The notes beneath the pieces were generated by a model. It was not told where the DNA came from. It saw only the letters and a program-made list of their open reading frames with translations, and did not search any database. From Berberis thunbergii (lineage: Eukaryota; Streptophyta; Magnoliopsida; Ranunculales; Berberidaceae), in the NCBI GenBank assembly GCA_003290165.1, contig QNQO01005791.1, positions 1 through 64,000 of the forward strand: a stretch of 64,000 nt of DNA. Direction: 5' to 3'. The first letter of the stretch is position 1. Each line of letters begins with the position of its first letter. The position numbers and the translations under genes are program-made. Below, one piece after another: positions 21,801 to 32,270 of the stretch.

Positions 21801-24800
21801 ATAGATGTTCTTACACTATTTTCCCTTGGATATATGGCAAAGTAACCATTTGAGCTAGACACATAGAACCATTTTGTGTGTCCGGCTCCGCCCAAATCAG
21901 CCCACCCAATACCGTTTTTCTGGCAATGGTTTGAATTCTCATTGAGCTTTGGACTTTTCATTGGAGCACGAGAATTCACCCTAAAAGCTCAAACAATGTC
22001 ATATATGGCTTTTGAGTCTGCCCATTGGAAATGCTCTTATGCCTTCTGATGTGGCATTTTTTGTTAGGGATTATGGTGTTTCATATCATCCATTGTGGAT
22101 GCTCTAAGCATTAGTGTTTTAAAAGGCGATTGATGCGACCAAAAATTGCTTCAGTGTGCACGAGTTGATTGTTGGCTATAATGTACATATGATTGTTCTT
22201 ATTCTTTAACGAATCGATATGTTTTATAACTACTTTTATGATTGGTTTTATATAATTTCTTGCATAGATGATTGTTTTAGACTTTCTTAATTCGTTTATA
22301 ATTTTTAATATATTTTCATACTTTTTTTTTCTGAAAAATGAAGGCAACAATGAAAACCCATGATCGTCTCAGTAGTGAAAATCAATTTTTAAGACATTGC
22401 TAAGACCTTATAATATCCCTTTTAGTAATGCATGACCCATGACAATCTAATAGGCGAAAATTAAGTGTGATATGCAAAATTCTTATTGGCACTTTAGAAT
22501 GTTATAAAAATAGTACAAAAAATACCATGCGCTTTGGGCCTTCAATGAATCCTACAGTCAAAATAGATTTTTCTCCCCTTCTTAAGAGTATAAGGCTTAA
22601 GGGCCAAGCCTTGCAGTATATGAGTTTATCATCCATAAACCACATTATGTTATGCTTTTGCTATGTCATGTTTTGTTTTATGAATGTATGGACCATGTTA
22701 TACTTTTGTTATGTTAGGCTTTTATGTTATGAACACGACACTTGCATGTCATGTTATGTCCTTTTTTTTTGGTGCTTTGATGTTTTTCTTACATTAAGTG
22801 ACCTATGTTTTTGTTATGAATTTATTATTATTAAACATTGATGTTTCTGGTATTCACTATATTATTGCATAGTCGGTTGCATACTTAGAATCCATCGCGA
22901 CAACGTCAATGATTGAGGTAAGATCCTACATCTCACTTACTTTTAGGGATCAATGTTTCATATTTTCCTTGATTTGGTCATGACTTTTTTATTAACCCAA
23001 TCGTTTTTTTGTTCTTTTCGTTTATTTTTCTAAAATTGAAGCTAGCCTTGCTTGAAAGCCTTGAAATTCCCGAATTAGCTTTTTGAACATTGCCTCCAAG
23101 AATCTTGTAATCGTACAAACAGGATATCCTTTTCAACAAATACTTTGCTCCAATCTTGTTTCCCATAGTTGTGATGCTCACTCAATTTAAACCCCCTACC
23201 ACAATGAAAACCTTCTTCAGAACCTTTCCTATCAGTAGACTCTATAGCTCTAGACCAATTGAAATCGAGGGCCACCAACGAGAGCTGTCGACACCATCCC
23301 CACACTGAACATTCCTACAGCTAAGGAGGAGACTTAAAAATCATGAACTTGATATGAAGATATTTCTTAAGCTTCCAATGTGCTTTTTGGTGTTTTGATT
23401 AGCTCTAGAAAAGGGTTATTTGGTATGGTCAAGGTCATGGCTACCTTGATGTGAACCTTGTGCTTTAGCTTCCATTGTGCTTTTAACTTCAAGATGCAAT
23501 CCCCATTATTCATGTTGTGAACAGCCAACTACAGATTACTATAGCAATATCCCTACATCCCAAGTTGCTGAATGGAATATCCTTATCAGCCTTTAAGCAA
23601 CCACACTACATAATAGATTGCAGTTAGATTGATTGTTACCCTCACGATTGCCTTTATAACGCATCCTGACAACTTCCAAAGAGTTATCTGATATCAAAGA
23701 TAGACTATTAAAAAGAATTTGATTGCAGCACAGGAAAACTCAAAACTCCCTCAATACTACGTATGTAATGCTCCCCACCATCTTCTAAAGAACTATCCAA
23801 TGTTAAGTATAGGTTACATAAAATGAAACTGAACATAGCGAAAATGGATAGCTCAAATTAGAATTATAGTTTTCAAGTACAGTGATGTTGTCTAAGCACT
23901 CTAATAAAGATAAAGGTCTTGACGACTTTTGTGGTGAAAATAATGACCAGCAGATGTACATAGGGGTTTATCCAAATGAATGATGTCCTCAATCAGTGGC
24001 AAGTAGGCTAAGTTTGTGATCGTCAAACTTCTCCACTGAATCAGAATCCGAAATCCCTAATAAGTGACAAGTAGGCTATTTGTGACCTTCTAACTCCTCC
24101 ACTGAATCAGAGATCTGAAATCCCTAATAACCAATACTGATATGTTGGTGTAGGAGACAAACTCAAGGTGTCTAACCCAACATATGCAGACACACCTATA
24201 CATTGCCATGAAGGAATGCATCGACCTTTGCACACAGTATCCCAAGTCGAGTAGTTGTTTACCTCTAATTGATCTTTCCAACTATTGCAGTATGTGGTTC
24301 ACAAGTTTGATCATTCGATGACAGACCTAATCACATATCTAATTGTTGTTACCAAAAGAGAAACAAAAAACACTTGTTCCCATTTGTCTTCTTAAGCCTG
24401 AAGTTCAAATATGTATTTCCTATGCATTTTTTATCCTCGTTGTTTTTTTTATGGAAAACTGGTATCAAATAAGAACATTTGTTGCTCTCATTAAATAATT
24501 AGATAGCCTCCCTCTCAGGTTTGATATATCCATTTCTATTAATAACCACTCCAAAAAGCTAAACCACCTAATATATGTCAAGAATAAGACGCTTCCAACT
24601 TGCTTACTCCCATTCACTCCGCTTATGAGCAGATTCCTTTTTGATAATTTTAAAGGTCAAACATTTGTGGTTGCAGAAGCTAAGTTATCAATTATGTACA
24701 TTACACCTACAGCAGACACTAGAGTATCTATCTAGGACATTAAAACGCTAGGCATTTATGTGAAATGCAGGATAAGTTTGCAACATAAAATAAGTACACT

Positions 24801-25562
24801 GCCGTGAGCCCTTTCTAGGCTTTTAGATTAGATACCCATTCTAAAATCCGATCTAGTAATGAATATATCTACATATAATTAAAGGAAGGTAAAATTAAAG
24901 GAGAAACTCACCGGGTGTCGAAATGCACAAGTTGGGTTGATACAACTTCCAGACAACCAGTACCAGCAATCCCTTGGGTTGAGCCTTGCAGTCTCACTGT
25001 GTCTATACTCACATTCTACACCCTGAAATAGAAATCATTGAACCCAATAAACAAATAAGAGGTGCAAAATTCAAGGAAATCCATGTATGTAAATAGGTTT
25101 GGTGCGAACCAAGAATGCTGAATGAGCAGAAAATTAGCGAATCTAACCAAAATGAACAATCTACACAATGACAAACAATAGGAACCCAGTTTAAGATGCT
25201 CAAACGAGGGAAAGACTGATCCGAAATTGATCGAAATGAAAAACGAATGCAATTGGTTCAAGGATCCATTTGCCAGAGCAATGTTTGTAATTAAGATCCT
25301 GAAGCAAAAGTCGACCAGAAAATGCAGCAGAGATTGGAGAGAATGAACAAAACCCTAGTCGGAAATTCTTGAAATTGGGAAGAAAGACACGACACAAGGT
25401 GGAAACCTAATTAAATGACCTAAAAGGGGGACGTAAATCAAAACAAAGATGGATGAAAGAGAAATGTGAAGATGGGTTGGATCGAACCTTGTTGCATGTG
25501 AGAGGCGAGGCAAGGAAATAGACGCAATCGGTGTTTCTCTTGAGGAGAATCTCGTCCTCCAT
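14329..25562 (-). CDS. CCCH zinc-finger protein (C3H17-like), three exons, 581 aa
   Basis: The coding sequence joins 25562-25488, 25022-24912 and 15888-14329. All junctions are phase 0 with GT..AG introns, giving 581 residues. Three CCCH fingers follow one another: C13-C23-C29-H33 (split across exons 1 and 2), C44-C52-C57-H61 (exon 2), and C92-C100-C106-H110 (exon 3). The rest is low-complexity: acidic in the middle, then Arg-rich (about 380-460), then FTGPKTLAQIKEEK and FEGPKPLSEILKEKRR repeats, and a DDDDD-rich tail ending KKLAGIMG. This matches plant CCCH proteins of the Arabidopsis C3H17 (At2g02160) type as I remember them. Members bind nucleic acid and are probably nuclear. The start is the first ATG, with the first finger directly after it. 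The oddity is a 9.0-kb second intron full of repeats. Confidence 0.9.
15889..18497 (-). other. Intron 2 of the zinc-finger gene, 3' part
   Basis: AT-rich intronic DNA with short T and CT tracts (about 16610-16680) and no supported gene. Near 18046-18100 and 18300-18370 there are diverged MITE-like pieces (GCAACTCCAATGGG; ATTAGTCTCACATG). Confidence 0.5.
18676..19001. mobile_element. MITE-like long inverted repeat 1 in unit 1
   Basis: Ends GGGTGTGTTTGGTTGCATGG and CCATGTAGC-like ...CCAAATGCAACC are inverted. The complementarity reaches far inward (about 150-nt arms), so the RNA would form a long hairpin. TA flanks both ends. Copies sit at the same place in units 2 and 3. It resembles Tourist/Stowaway-type elements; the superfamily is not certain. 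Confidence 0.75.
19033..19405. mobile_element. MITE-like element 2 in unit 1 (AGAG(T/C)ATCTCCAATGG ends)
   Basis: The left end AGAGTATCTCCAATGG and the right end CCATTGGAAATGCTCT are inverted copies of a terminal motif that is common in plant MITEs. It is repeated in units 2 and 3. A 67-codon minus-strand frame recurs in all three units only because the units are duplicates. Confidence 0.7.
19815..21130. repeat. Tandem cassette, unit 2 (1316 bp)
   Basis: Second unit, same content and order as unit 1. The junctions with units 1 and 3 both read CCCATGA-TCGTT-CATAACTC. The 5-nt TCGTT is absent from the outer borders, so it looks like filler added when the first duplication formed and then copied. 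Confidence 0.95.
21131..22443. repeat. Tandem cassette, unit 3 (1313 bp)
   Basis: Third unit. It ends at GCATGACCCATGA, after which the sequence (CAATCTAATAGG) is unique. It shares some variants with unit 1 and others with unit 2 (for example TTTTTAATAT in units 1 and 3, TTTTTCATAT in unit 2). Confidence 0.95.
22444..24911 (-). other. Intron 2 of the zinc-finger gene, 5' part
   Basis: No gene is supported. At 23305-23020 the minus strand has a 76-codon frame ending HHNYGKQDWSKVFVEKDILF and LQDSWRQCSKS. It looks protein-like, possibly a retroelement remnant, but I do not recognise it with confidence. Short repeats around 24000-24120 (AAGTAGGCTA..GTGA(C/T)..TC) are a local duplication of about 70 bp. 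Confidence 0.4.
24912..25022 (-). CDS. Exon 2 of the CCCH zinc-finger gene
   Basis: 111 bp (37 codons) between the acceptor TATTTCAG and the donor GTGAGT. It completes finger 1 (CEYRH) and holds finger 2 (RDCWYWLSGSCINPTCAFRH). This exon is too short to appear as a long open frame. Confidence 0.92.
25488..25562 (-). CDS. Exon 1 of the CCCH zinc-finger gene
   Basis: 75 bp from ATG (25562-25560) to the donor GTTCGA. It encodes MEDEILLKRN, then TDCVYFLASPLTCNK. The Cys at 13 and 23 are the first two ligands of finger 1, and the reading continues without a gap into exon 2. Confidence 0.92.
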
Positions 25563-25659
25563 TCTTTGCTTTTTGTTTATTGGTCCAAGAGAGAAGAGAA
25601 GAGATGGGTTTATGAAGAAGAAGAAGAAGAAAGAGAAATTGAGTAGATCGAATTCGTAG

Positions 25660-25668
25660 TTATGTCAT
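25660..25668 (-). other. Two-codon upstream ORF in the 5' leader
   Basis: About 106 nt before the start codon, GCCGCCATGACATAA gives an ATG in strong context followed by one codon and a stop. It would lie in the leader if transcription starts near 25715. Minimal uORFs of this kind can lower initiation at the main ATG; that effect is inferred. Confidence 0.45.
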
Positions 25669-25744
25669 GGCGGCAGAGAGAGATCAGATGGAAGAGAAGA
25701 CGTCGAGGTTTTCGACACAGTTGTTGCTTTTTTTTTTTGGTGGG

Positions 25745-25751
25745 TTTTATA
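25745..25751 (-). promoter_or_regulatory. Candidate TATA box of the zinc-finger gene
   Basis: TATAAAA on the minus strand, about 185 nt upstream of the start codon. This would place transcription start near 25715-25720 and give a 5' leader of about 155 nt with a CTTCTTCTT-rich stretch. No mapping data. Confidence 0.45.
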
Positions 25752-26317
25752 CGTCGAGGTTTTTGAAGTCGGTACACTGGCTACTGCGCGCTTTTTAGAG
25801 AATGGCCATGTTATTTGCTAATTTGCACTGAGGGAGGGAGGAGAAAGAAAATCAAGCAAGCTGGGTTGCGTTGCTTTTGGTCACTCAAAACCCCTGCAAA
25901 CCAAACCATGACAATTATGTGTCAAGGCAAGCTTCACATTTATTTCACCATTTACACTCCATCTTCTGAGAGCATCCACGCCTACAAAACTCAGCTCGAT
26001 GTGGTGCATTGTTCCCCATTTCCCCACTCAAAATGTGTCAAACATGCACAAGACTAGAGCATTCACAATCCCCCCTTAGATGTCTAAATATATATATATT
26101 TCACTAGCAATGCTTACAAACACTTGACCAAGTCAACAACAATGGTTTGCTAGAAACAATTAACAATATTAGGCATGTCATGTCATTCTCTACCTGAAAA
26201 GGACAACCCCCATGTATGTTGTCAATGGGGTTATAACATCACTATTTGGGGACAACGACATTAGGTGAAAGGGCAGTAGGGTGCCAAAACACAACTATCT
26301 TACATCTCCGAGTCTAT
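25752..26317. other. Upstream region of the zinc-finger gene
   Basis: Probable promoter-proximal DNA followed by AT-rich intergenic sequence with a short (TA)n near 26090. No gene was recognised; the plus-strand 80-codon frame at 25815-26057 lacks motifs. Confidence 0.4.
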
Positions 26318-27110
26318 AAATAGCAAGAGTAATTCTACCAGGCACGTGCCATAGGGAGGGTGTTTGTGAGGAGCGAGGGTTGAAATCAATCCGCCATTTT
26401 TTAAAGAATTCCTTTCCCTTCACAGACCCATCTTCAATTGCCTCAACCAACACCGGAATCCCGCCTTCTTCCACAATAGCAACTTTACCCTCCTGAATCC
26501 CAACCAAGCTACTCAAAACCACCATAGCCTTCTCAGCCAACCCATTCTCCTGCTCAGAAACCAGCTCCACCAATGGCTTCACAACTCCAGCACTCACCGC
26601 CTTCTCTTTATTCTGCTTCACAGAACACAGCTTATACAACGTCGTAAGTGCATCCTTCTTCCCTCTATTAGATCCGTGCAATAGCAACGACACCAATGGT
26701 GGAATTGCTCCACAAATACCAATCGAAATATTGTTATCTTCCACCATACATAAACTCAGCAATGCACACTCAGAGTTCTGCTTCGAAACCTCCGTCCCCG
26801 TCTTCAAAACATACACCAGTGGCTTAATTGCACCAGCATTTGAAATCAAGTTCTTGTTTTCTTCATGCAATGACAAATTAAACAAAGCAGTCACCGCGTG
26901 TTCTTGAGTCCATGGTGATCTACACCTTAACAGCGAAATCAAGCCAGGAGTTCCCCTAGATGCACCAATCAGAGCTCGATTCTCTGCATTGTTCTTCGTA
27001 AGAAGTCGCAGCTTCGCTGCGGTAGAGCGTTTTACATCAATCGAAGCATACTCAAGTCCTTGAACACAAACCCTAACAACTAATTGCAAACTCTCTGTAC
27101 TCCCTTCGAA
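26295..27110 (-). pseudogene. Captured ARM-repeat (U-box-4-like) gene fragment
   Basis: The frame matches plant ARM-repeat proteins of the At3g01400/At4g16490 type as I recall them: VVRVCVQGL, DVKRSTAAKLRLLTKNNAEN, WTQEHAVTALFNLSLHEENK, GKKDALTTLYKLCSVKQNKE, EKAVSAGVVKPLVELVSEQE, EEGGIPVLVEAIEDGSVKG. Homology stops at GSVKGKEF (about 26406), where the MULE inverted repeat begins, so the last ARM repeats are missing. The frame then reads on through the repeat to a stop at 26295. The exon probably starts after TTTATAG near 27107; codon TTG at 27089 is not the true start. Upstream DNA to about 27370 looks like a captured intron and leader. Likely non-functional. Confidence 0.85.
26318..26326. 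repeat. 9-bp target duplication, left (AAATAGCAA)
   Basis: AAATAGCAA lies immediately before the inverted repeat GAGTAATTCTAC at 26327. The same nine bases follow the matching end at 36153-36161. Nine bp is the known duplication length of Mutator-like elements. Confidence 0.85.
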
Positions 27111-27453
27111 AACTATAAACCATGAAACCTTTGCAAAAATAAACTAGTTGTTGGATTAAGAGATATTAGAAAAAATTGATGAATAAATAAAGATAGAGAG
27201 CCTTGAAAAAAGGAGTGACGACGCCAATATGTTTTGTGGAAAGGTAAAGTTCAAGAAAAGAAGAATGGAATGGAGGAGTGGGAATCTGGAGGGCTTTGAA
27301 TGATGGAGAGTGGGCCCACTTCTGATTAGAGGGTTTGGTTTGCTTTGTCTAGCTTTAGAAAAGCTTAGGAAAGATGGCTTAATGGCGGATTGATTTCAAC
27401 CCTCGCTCCTCACATGGCAAATACGCTCCCTATGGCACGTGCCTGGGAGGGTC

Positions 27454-29331
27454 CGGTATTCACGTAATTATTACATAATATATCCTTCAATTTATATATG
27501 TTAGTGTTTCGATTATTATATTTTATAGTAATTATTTCGTTTTCATGTCTTTGTAGGAATTTGAGCGTAAACGATGAAATCATATTAAGGCGGCAAATTA
27601 ATGAACGACAAAGTAGAGGATCACACATCTAAACCCAAAACATAAGCCTATAACCTAAACCCAAACCCAAAACCTACCCCATAAACTCAAAACTAAGCCC
27701 ATAACTTAAATCCAAATCCAATGCTAAGCCCAATCAAACCCTAAACACATTCCCTAAACTATTCAAGATTCTGATTTATTTTTACCTTAAATCACTCATT
27801 GAACCCTCCCCTGAACTTGTCCATATTCATTTTCTCCTAATTATCTATAAATACAAAAATTCAATGGATGAGAAAGGGGAGGAAGAGAAGGGAAAAGAAA
27901 ATTTACAGAAAATCAAAGCCTCTTCCTCACAAAGTGATTTTCATCACACCAGAGCCACCACCATCACCACTTCACCCCGTCACCACCGTGCGAGCACTGT
28001 CACCACCACAAAACAAGGGAGTGACAACCCTGTTTCGCATCAGACATCACCTCGCCACTAAGCCTCGCCATCACCACCATCACCCTTCATCTCCCTATCC
28101 CTGCTTCTCTCCCCAGTCCACACAACCGCCACCACCACCGCACGAGCTCCGCTACCACCACGAAACAGAGGAGTGACAACCCTGTTTCGCGTCAGACCTC
28201 CGCCTCGCCACAAACCATGTTCCGTGTTTTCCTCTCTTCTCCACGATCTCTTCCTCCTCCACCTCGCCCTCTCTGTTCCTGCATCACAACAGACCGAGAA
28301 CCACCACCAATCCGCGAAACAGAGTCTCACCGCGGCTCTGTTCCGCCTCGCCGCCGCCACTGTTCCTTCTCTTCTCTCGGCCTCTCTTCGTTTTGAGCTC
28401 CTTTCTGCCTCCCTCTCTCACGACCACCGTCTCAAGCGGCACTTAAGCAGGCGGCACAAATCACCCTGACAGGAGAAACAGGGCTCCGCAAACTATCTGT
28501 TTTGATTTTCTTTCTGCTTCATTTCCTTAATTCAGTGTTTACTCACTTTCTCTCTCTCTCTTTGCAGGTTCAGAACCAGTCGGATGAGCGAGTGAACCAA
28601 CAGACGCGAAGAACAGCACCGCAAGCGGCGCTGTCGCATTGGAGACGAAAGGAACTGTAGCAGAGGCGCGGGAATGATTTAAAATCTGTTTTTGGCTATT
28701 TGCACCCCCCTCTGTTTCTCTCTGTACTACCACAGAGCTTGTGTACTTCATTTTCTCGGGATTCGTGATCGAAACAACTGTTGAGTACCATCACATCGAG
28801 TTTGCGACAAACTAAATGGGTTGTATAAGTTATTGTGATTGATTTTACTGAATTGTGTGCTTAATTGTTAATTACAATTTATTTCTGAAAGTTTTGATAA
28901 ATTGATTTTGCTTGAAATAATTTGTTAATGTTTGATAGAAACATGATATAATTTAATTTGATTTTAACGATCATATATTCGGTGTAAGCAAGGGATTCTC
29001 ATCCCTAAAGCTTTTCGTTTTTAAATTCAGTAATTTAGATTTAAATAATTTTTTGCTAACTCATTGGTGAGTCCAAGCCCACAAAATCCACATTTTTCTT
29101 TTATTTTACTTTTTTTATTTTTAAATTTATTGTTAGTTTAGTTTTAAAATGATGTTACCCCCATTTTCCATTTAAATTAGTTTAAATTAAATTATAAATT
29201 TCAATTACATCCACCTTCCTCGTGGGATCGACCCGTACTTGCCGTTGTCTACCAGTTAGGCACCGTGCACTTGCAGTTATTATAAGTGGGTTAAATTAGC
29301 CTATTAATTTAGGCTAGTTAAGCTCGCATCA
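27454..29331 (+). repeat. 5' LTR of TR-GAG copy 2
   Basis: Starts CGGTATTCAC (TG expected) and ends CTCGCATCA. CT-rich tracts and His/Pro-coding-looking sequence at 27.86-28.47 kb are compositional; no protein is supported. Apart from scattered substitutions it equals 34237-36120. Confidence 0.85.
27845..27852 (+). promoter_or_regulatory. TATA box in the 5' LTR of TR-GAG copy 2
   Basis: TATAAATA in a TCTATAAATACAAAA context. The same motif is at 34645-34652 in the 3' LTR. It is the most likely promoter of the element and reads toward the gag region. Confidence 0.55.
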
Positions 29332-29337
29332 AGTTTT

Positions 29338-29354
29338 TGGCGCCGTTGCCGGGG
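29338..29354 (+). promoter_or_regulatory. tRNA-Asp primer binding site, TR-GAG copy 2
   Basis: TGGCGCCGTTGCCGGGG, six nt after the 5' LTR, is fully complementary to the 3' end of plant tRNA-Asp (from memory). The GGTAACGGTG that follows begins the leader. Confidence 0.85.
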
Positions 29355-30586
29355 AAGGTAACGGTGTAATTAAATTTAAGATTTATTTTTACTAATTAAA
29401 AAAAATTCAAACAAAATTTTATTTTTATTTTGCTAAGTTTTTTTTACACTAATTTCGTTTTATTTGTTTGATTTTGCAGAATACACGTTTTTCGAGGAAA
29501 TTGGACGATCCTGCAAAAACATCAAGCAAAAAAAAAAATTTGTGAGGAGAGTTTTAATTTTATTTTCACCTCGTTTTACGAGTGTGTGGTGTAATAATTT
29601 TTAAACTCTACTGTTTTTCATTTTGTTTAATCACTAAAAAAAAACCCTAAATTCTCTAAGTCAAAAGAAATTATAGGGAAACAATTTTAATTGTTACCCA
29701 ATAATTTTTATGATTTAGAAATCCGACTTCTAAGACCAAGACCAGTAAATTTATTTGCATGTGCTTGTGTGTTGAGTGAAATAGATAAAAAGAAGTCGGA
29801 TCTTTTTTTTTGAATTGTGCTAACTTTTTGTGCAGAACGGAATACGCACACTGTAAGTATTTTTATCACACGCAACGTATTAGCGACCAGGGTGTTTGGT
29901 GTAATTGTTTGAAATTGTGTGATTTGTTGTTAAATTTCTATAATTGTGGATGCTAAACTTTAGTAATTCATAATAAGCAGACCCAACTTCTAAATAGAAA
30001 CTGGTGGACTTGATATCCCCACCTCATCACTCCAGCTGTGTGCAACCAATAGTCAAACATAATTAAAATCAATTAGCAAGTTAGATAGAGTCATTTTTTT
30101 AGATACAGTGTTCATAGGACAACCAAGACTAAGGTGAATCCAATAATTTTTGTGTTGACCGTTGCTAAAAGTGACGATGGGTTTAATCATTCAATGAACT
30201 CCGAAAGGCCACTGACACAAGGGTAATTTACCCGGTACGCCGAGTCATAAGTAAGTTACGATCCACAAGAAGGATTGGTGTAACTAATAGTTTTGGGTTA
30301 GGAACACAAGCCTCAACTGTGCATTTAACATCACATCGTTCTCACATCTATTGGCTTACAGAGCGGTAGCACAAGGAAGTACTTAATTGGACCATTGTCA
30401 CCTCCTTCTCTTGTGCGATAATCCGGTTTCTTTGAAACAAAACTCTACCCTACTGATTTTGAACTTTGTGGTGTAAAGTGTACACTCTTAGGATCAACTT
30501 GTACCACCCATTGTTGTGTCATAAAGATTACATAAGAAATAATTATCCCCCAAAGATAAAAAGATAATTGATCTCAAAAACGTTGA
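29355..30586 (+). other. Leader of TR-GAG copy 2
   Basis: 1.2 kb of AT-rich sequence with no supported ORF. This is where the N-terminal Gag should be encoded; it has been lost or replaced. Confidence 0.5.
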
Positions 30587-31786
30587 TTGCTTAGGGAGGC
30601 ATGTCTCTTGTGCATTTATTGGTTGCTGATTGCATGTGAGCCTGTGTATATTTTTAGAGTTAGCGCTTTAAAAAAAATGAACACAAGGGATTATCCAGCC
30701 TATTTTTCCGAGCATGTCAATTCATTTTATGACATGCGACAACCTGATTATGATCCATATTTAGATTATTACAACCCAGGTCTAGCCTATCATCCTAACT
30801 TCTCATGGGCTCATGGTCAGTACTATGAAGGCCCTCTAGACACTCCTCAGACTCCTCAAGCTTTCATTCCTGATAATGAGTTAGAGAATATCATGAAAAT
30901 TTTTATAGAGGGAACAGGAGAAATATTTGTGCAAAATTCTCATGATATCACAGAATTGACAACTATTTATCAACAAAACTCTCAAGCTATCCGAAAACTT
31001 GAGATGACTGTGAGTTAGATAGTTGAGTCACTTCCTCAGATAGAGTCAGAAAAATTCCCTAGCCAACCTATTTTCAACCCAAATGGTCAATTTGAACTTA
31101 GTGACACATCTGAGTCGGACAGTGAAAATGACCAATCCATTACTACCCTTAGGAATGGAAAATTGGTTGACAATCAGGTAGAAATGTCTGACATAAGTGT
31201 TATTATATCCTCACCTAATTTTACACAGGTTGCATCCTCCTTTCATAAGAAGTCTGATAAAGCCTCATTTATAGATGAACCTGTAGATTCTGAGACACTA
31301 CAGACATCTCCTTCCCATATTGACTCATTAGACATATGTCTTCCTAGTGACTCATGCATAGAATCAAACTGTGAACATTCTTTAGAGTCTCCCCTTGATG
31401 GTTTTCATGATACACATGACCATTTAGAGGCTTGTTTGACTCACTTTAGTTTAGACTTTGATGTTGATGATTCCATTAGGGGAGTCAATGATTTGATTGA
31501 CTTAGTCCCCATTGTGGATCCTAGTTATAAATGGAAGTCTAAAGTGGAGTTTCTTCCACTCAGTGAGTCAAAACTAGTCCCATCAGTTGAGCCACCTGAG
31601 CTTGACCTTAAACAATTACCTGACACCCTCAGGTATGCATTTTCAGGTGTTGATGATACTTTGCCTGTTATTATTTCATCTATATTGAATTTAAAACAGG
31701 TTGTCCCAAAGAAGTCAGGAGATATATCTAGTAAGAGAGTGCAATCCATAAGTAGTGTCAACTCTAGGGTTGGGGGGTGTTGTTGA
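30587..31786 (+). pseudogene. Decayed Gag C-terminal / pol-linker ORF of TR-GAG copy 2
   Basis: Two open segments (30587-31018 and 31019-31786) are in the same frame and are separated by a single TAG at 31016-31018. A likely start is the ATG at 30677. YYNPGLAYHPNFSWAHGQYY resembles the Gag linker motif (copy 1: GWRDHPNFCW). A coiled-coil-like stretch follows. Near the end, PELDLKQLPDTLRYAFSG and DTLPVIISSIL match the linker that precedes reverse transcriptase in plant gypsy polyproteins. The gag domain, zinc knuckle and protease are missing. So the ORF is a deletion product joining the Gag tail to the pre-RT linker. Confidence 0.65.
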
Positions 31787-32063
31787 GTTGTCTTGACCAA
31801 GATCTCTATGTGATTCATGTGATGAGTCTGTACCACCTGATATATCCATCGTCTCATCTACTTGCATCACATTCCCATTTACTAAGGCTACTTTCACCGA
31901 TCCCTTGTGTTGTAGTGAGGATTTCAGTTTTCACCATCCTGATGTGAAAATTATCCAATCTTCTGATTTGGAACCAGACATAGGATGTTCCCTTTTTGGA
32001 TCACGCAAGAATCCTCAGTTGTGTATGACTACTGGTCACTTTTGGGATGTCCTAGTGTATTTG

Positions 32064-32150
32064 GTGCCCCATGTGATTGCTATTTTTGAGTGGACTGATC
32101 CTCAACTGTTCAGGTTGTTGATATACGACCATGGACTAAGTGTTTGTCAT
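32064..32150 (+). pseudogene. FEWTDPQLFRLL block of TR-GAG copy 2
   Basis: The frame reads VIAIFEWTDPQLFRLLIY, equal to the block after the pre-protease remnant in copy 1 (VVAIFEWTDPQLFRLLVY). It is a shared family sequence at the point where pol is missing in both copies. Confidence 0.55.
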
Positions 32151-32270
32151 ATTTTTCCTCTCCACTTTTTGATACACCATTTTTTAGGAAGAATATTTGT
32201 CGGGCTGATAACGATAAACCAATCGCTCCTAGGAGGCAGCCTCGCTTTAGTTGTGTGTCTTTGCTGTTAG

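Noticed and set aside
26295..27089. ARM-repeat frame as a functional host gene starting at 27089
   Set aside because: The first codon is TTG, an in-frame stop lies just upstream of the exon, and the C-terminal ARM repeats are replaced by transposon sequence.
27380..27453. Inverted repeats around the ARM fragment taken as two independent MITE insertions
   Set aside because: The 9-bp duplication AAATAGCAA lies only outside the pair, and the gene homology stops exactly at the repeat, which fits one element.
27864..28469. His/Pro/Ser-rich frames around 100 codons (also at 34663-35321)
   Set aside because: Same CCACCA-rich part of an LTR; the frames are not conserved between the two LTR copies.
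31525..31897. Minus-strand frames of 60-110 codons in TR-GAG copy 2
   Set aside because: They overlap the plus-strand Gag/linker frame, which has family motifs.
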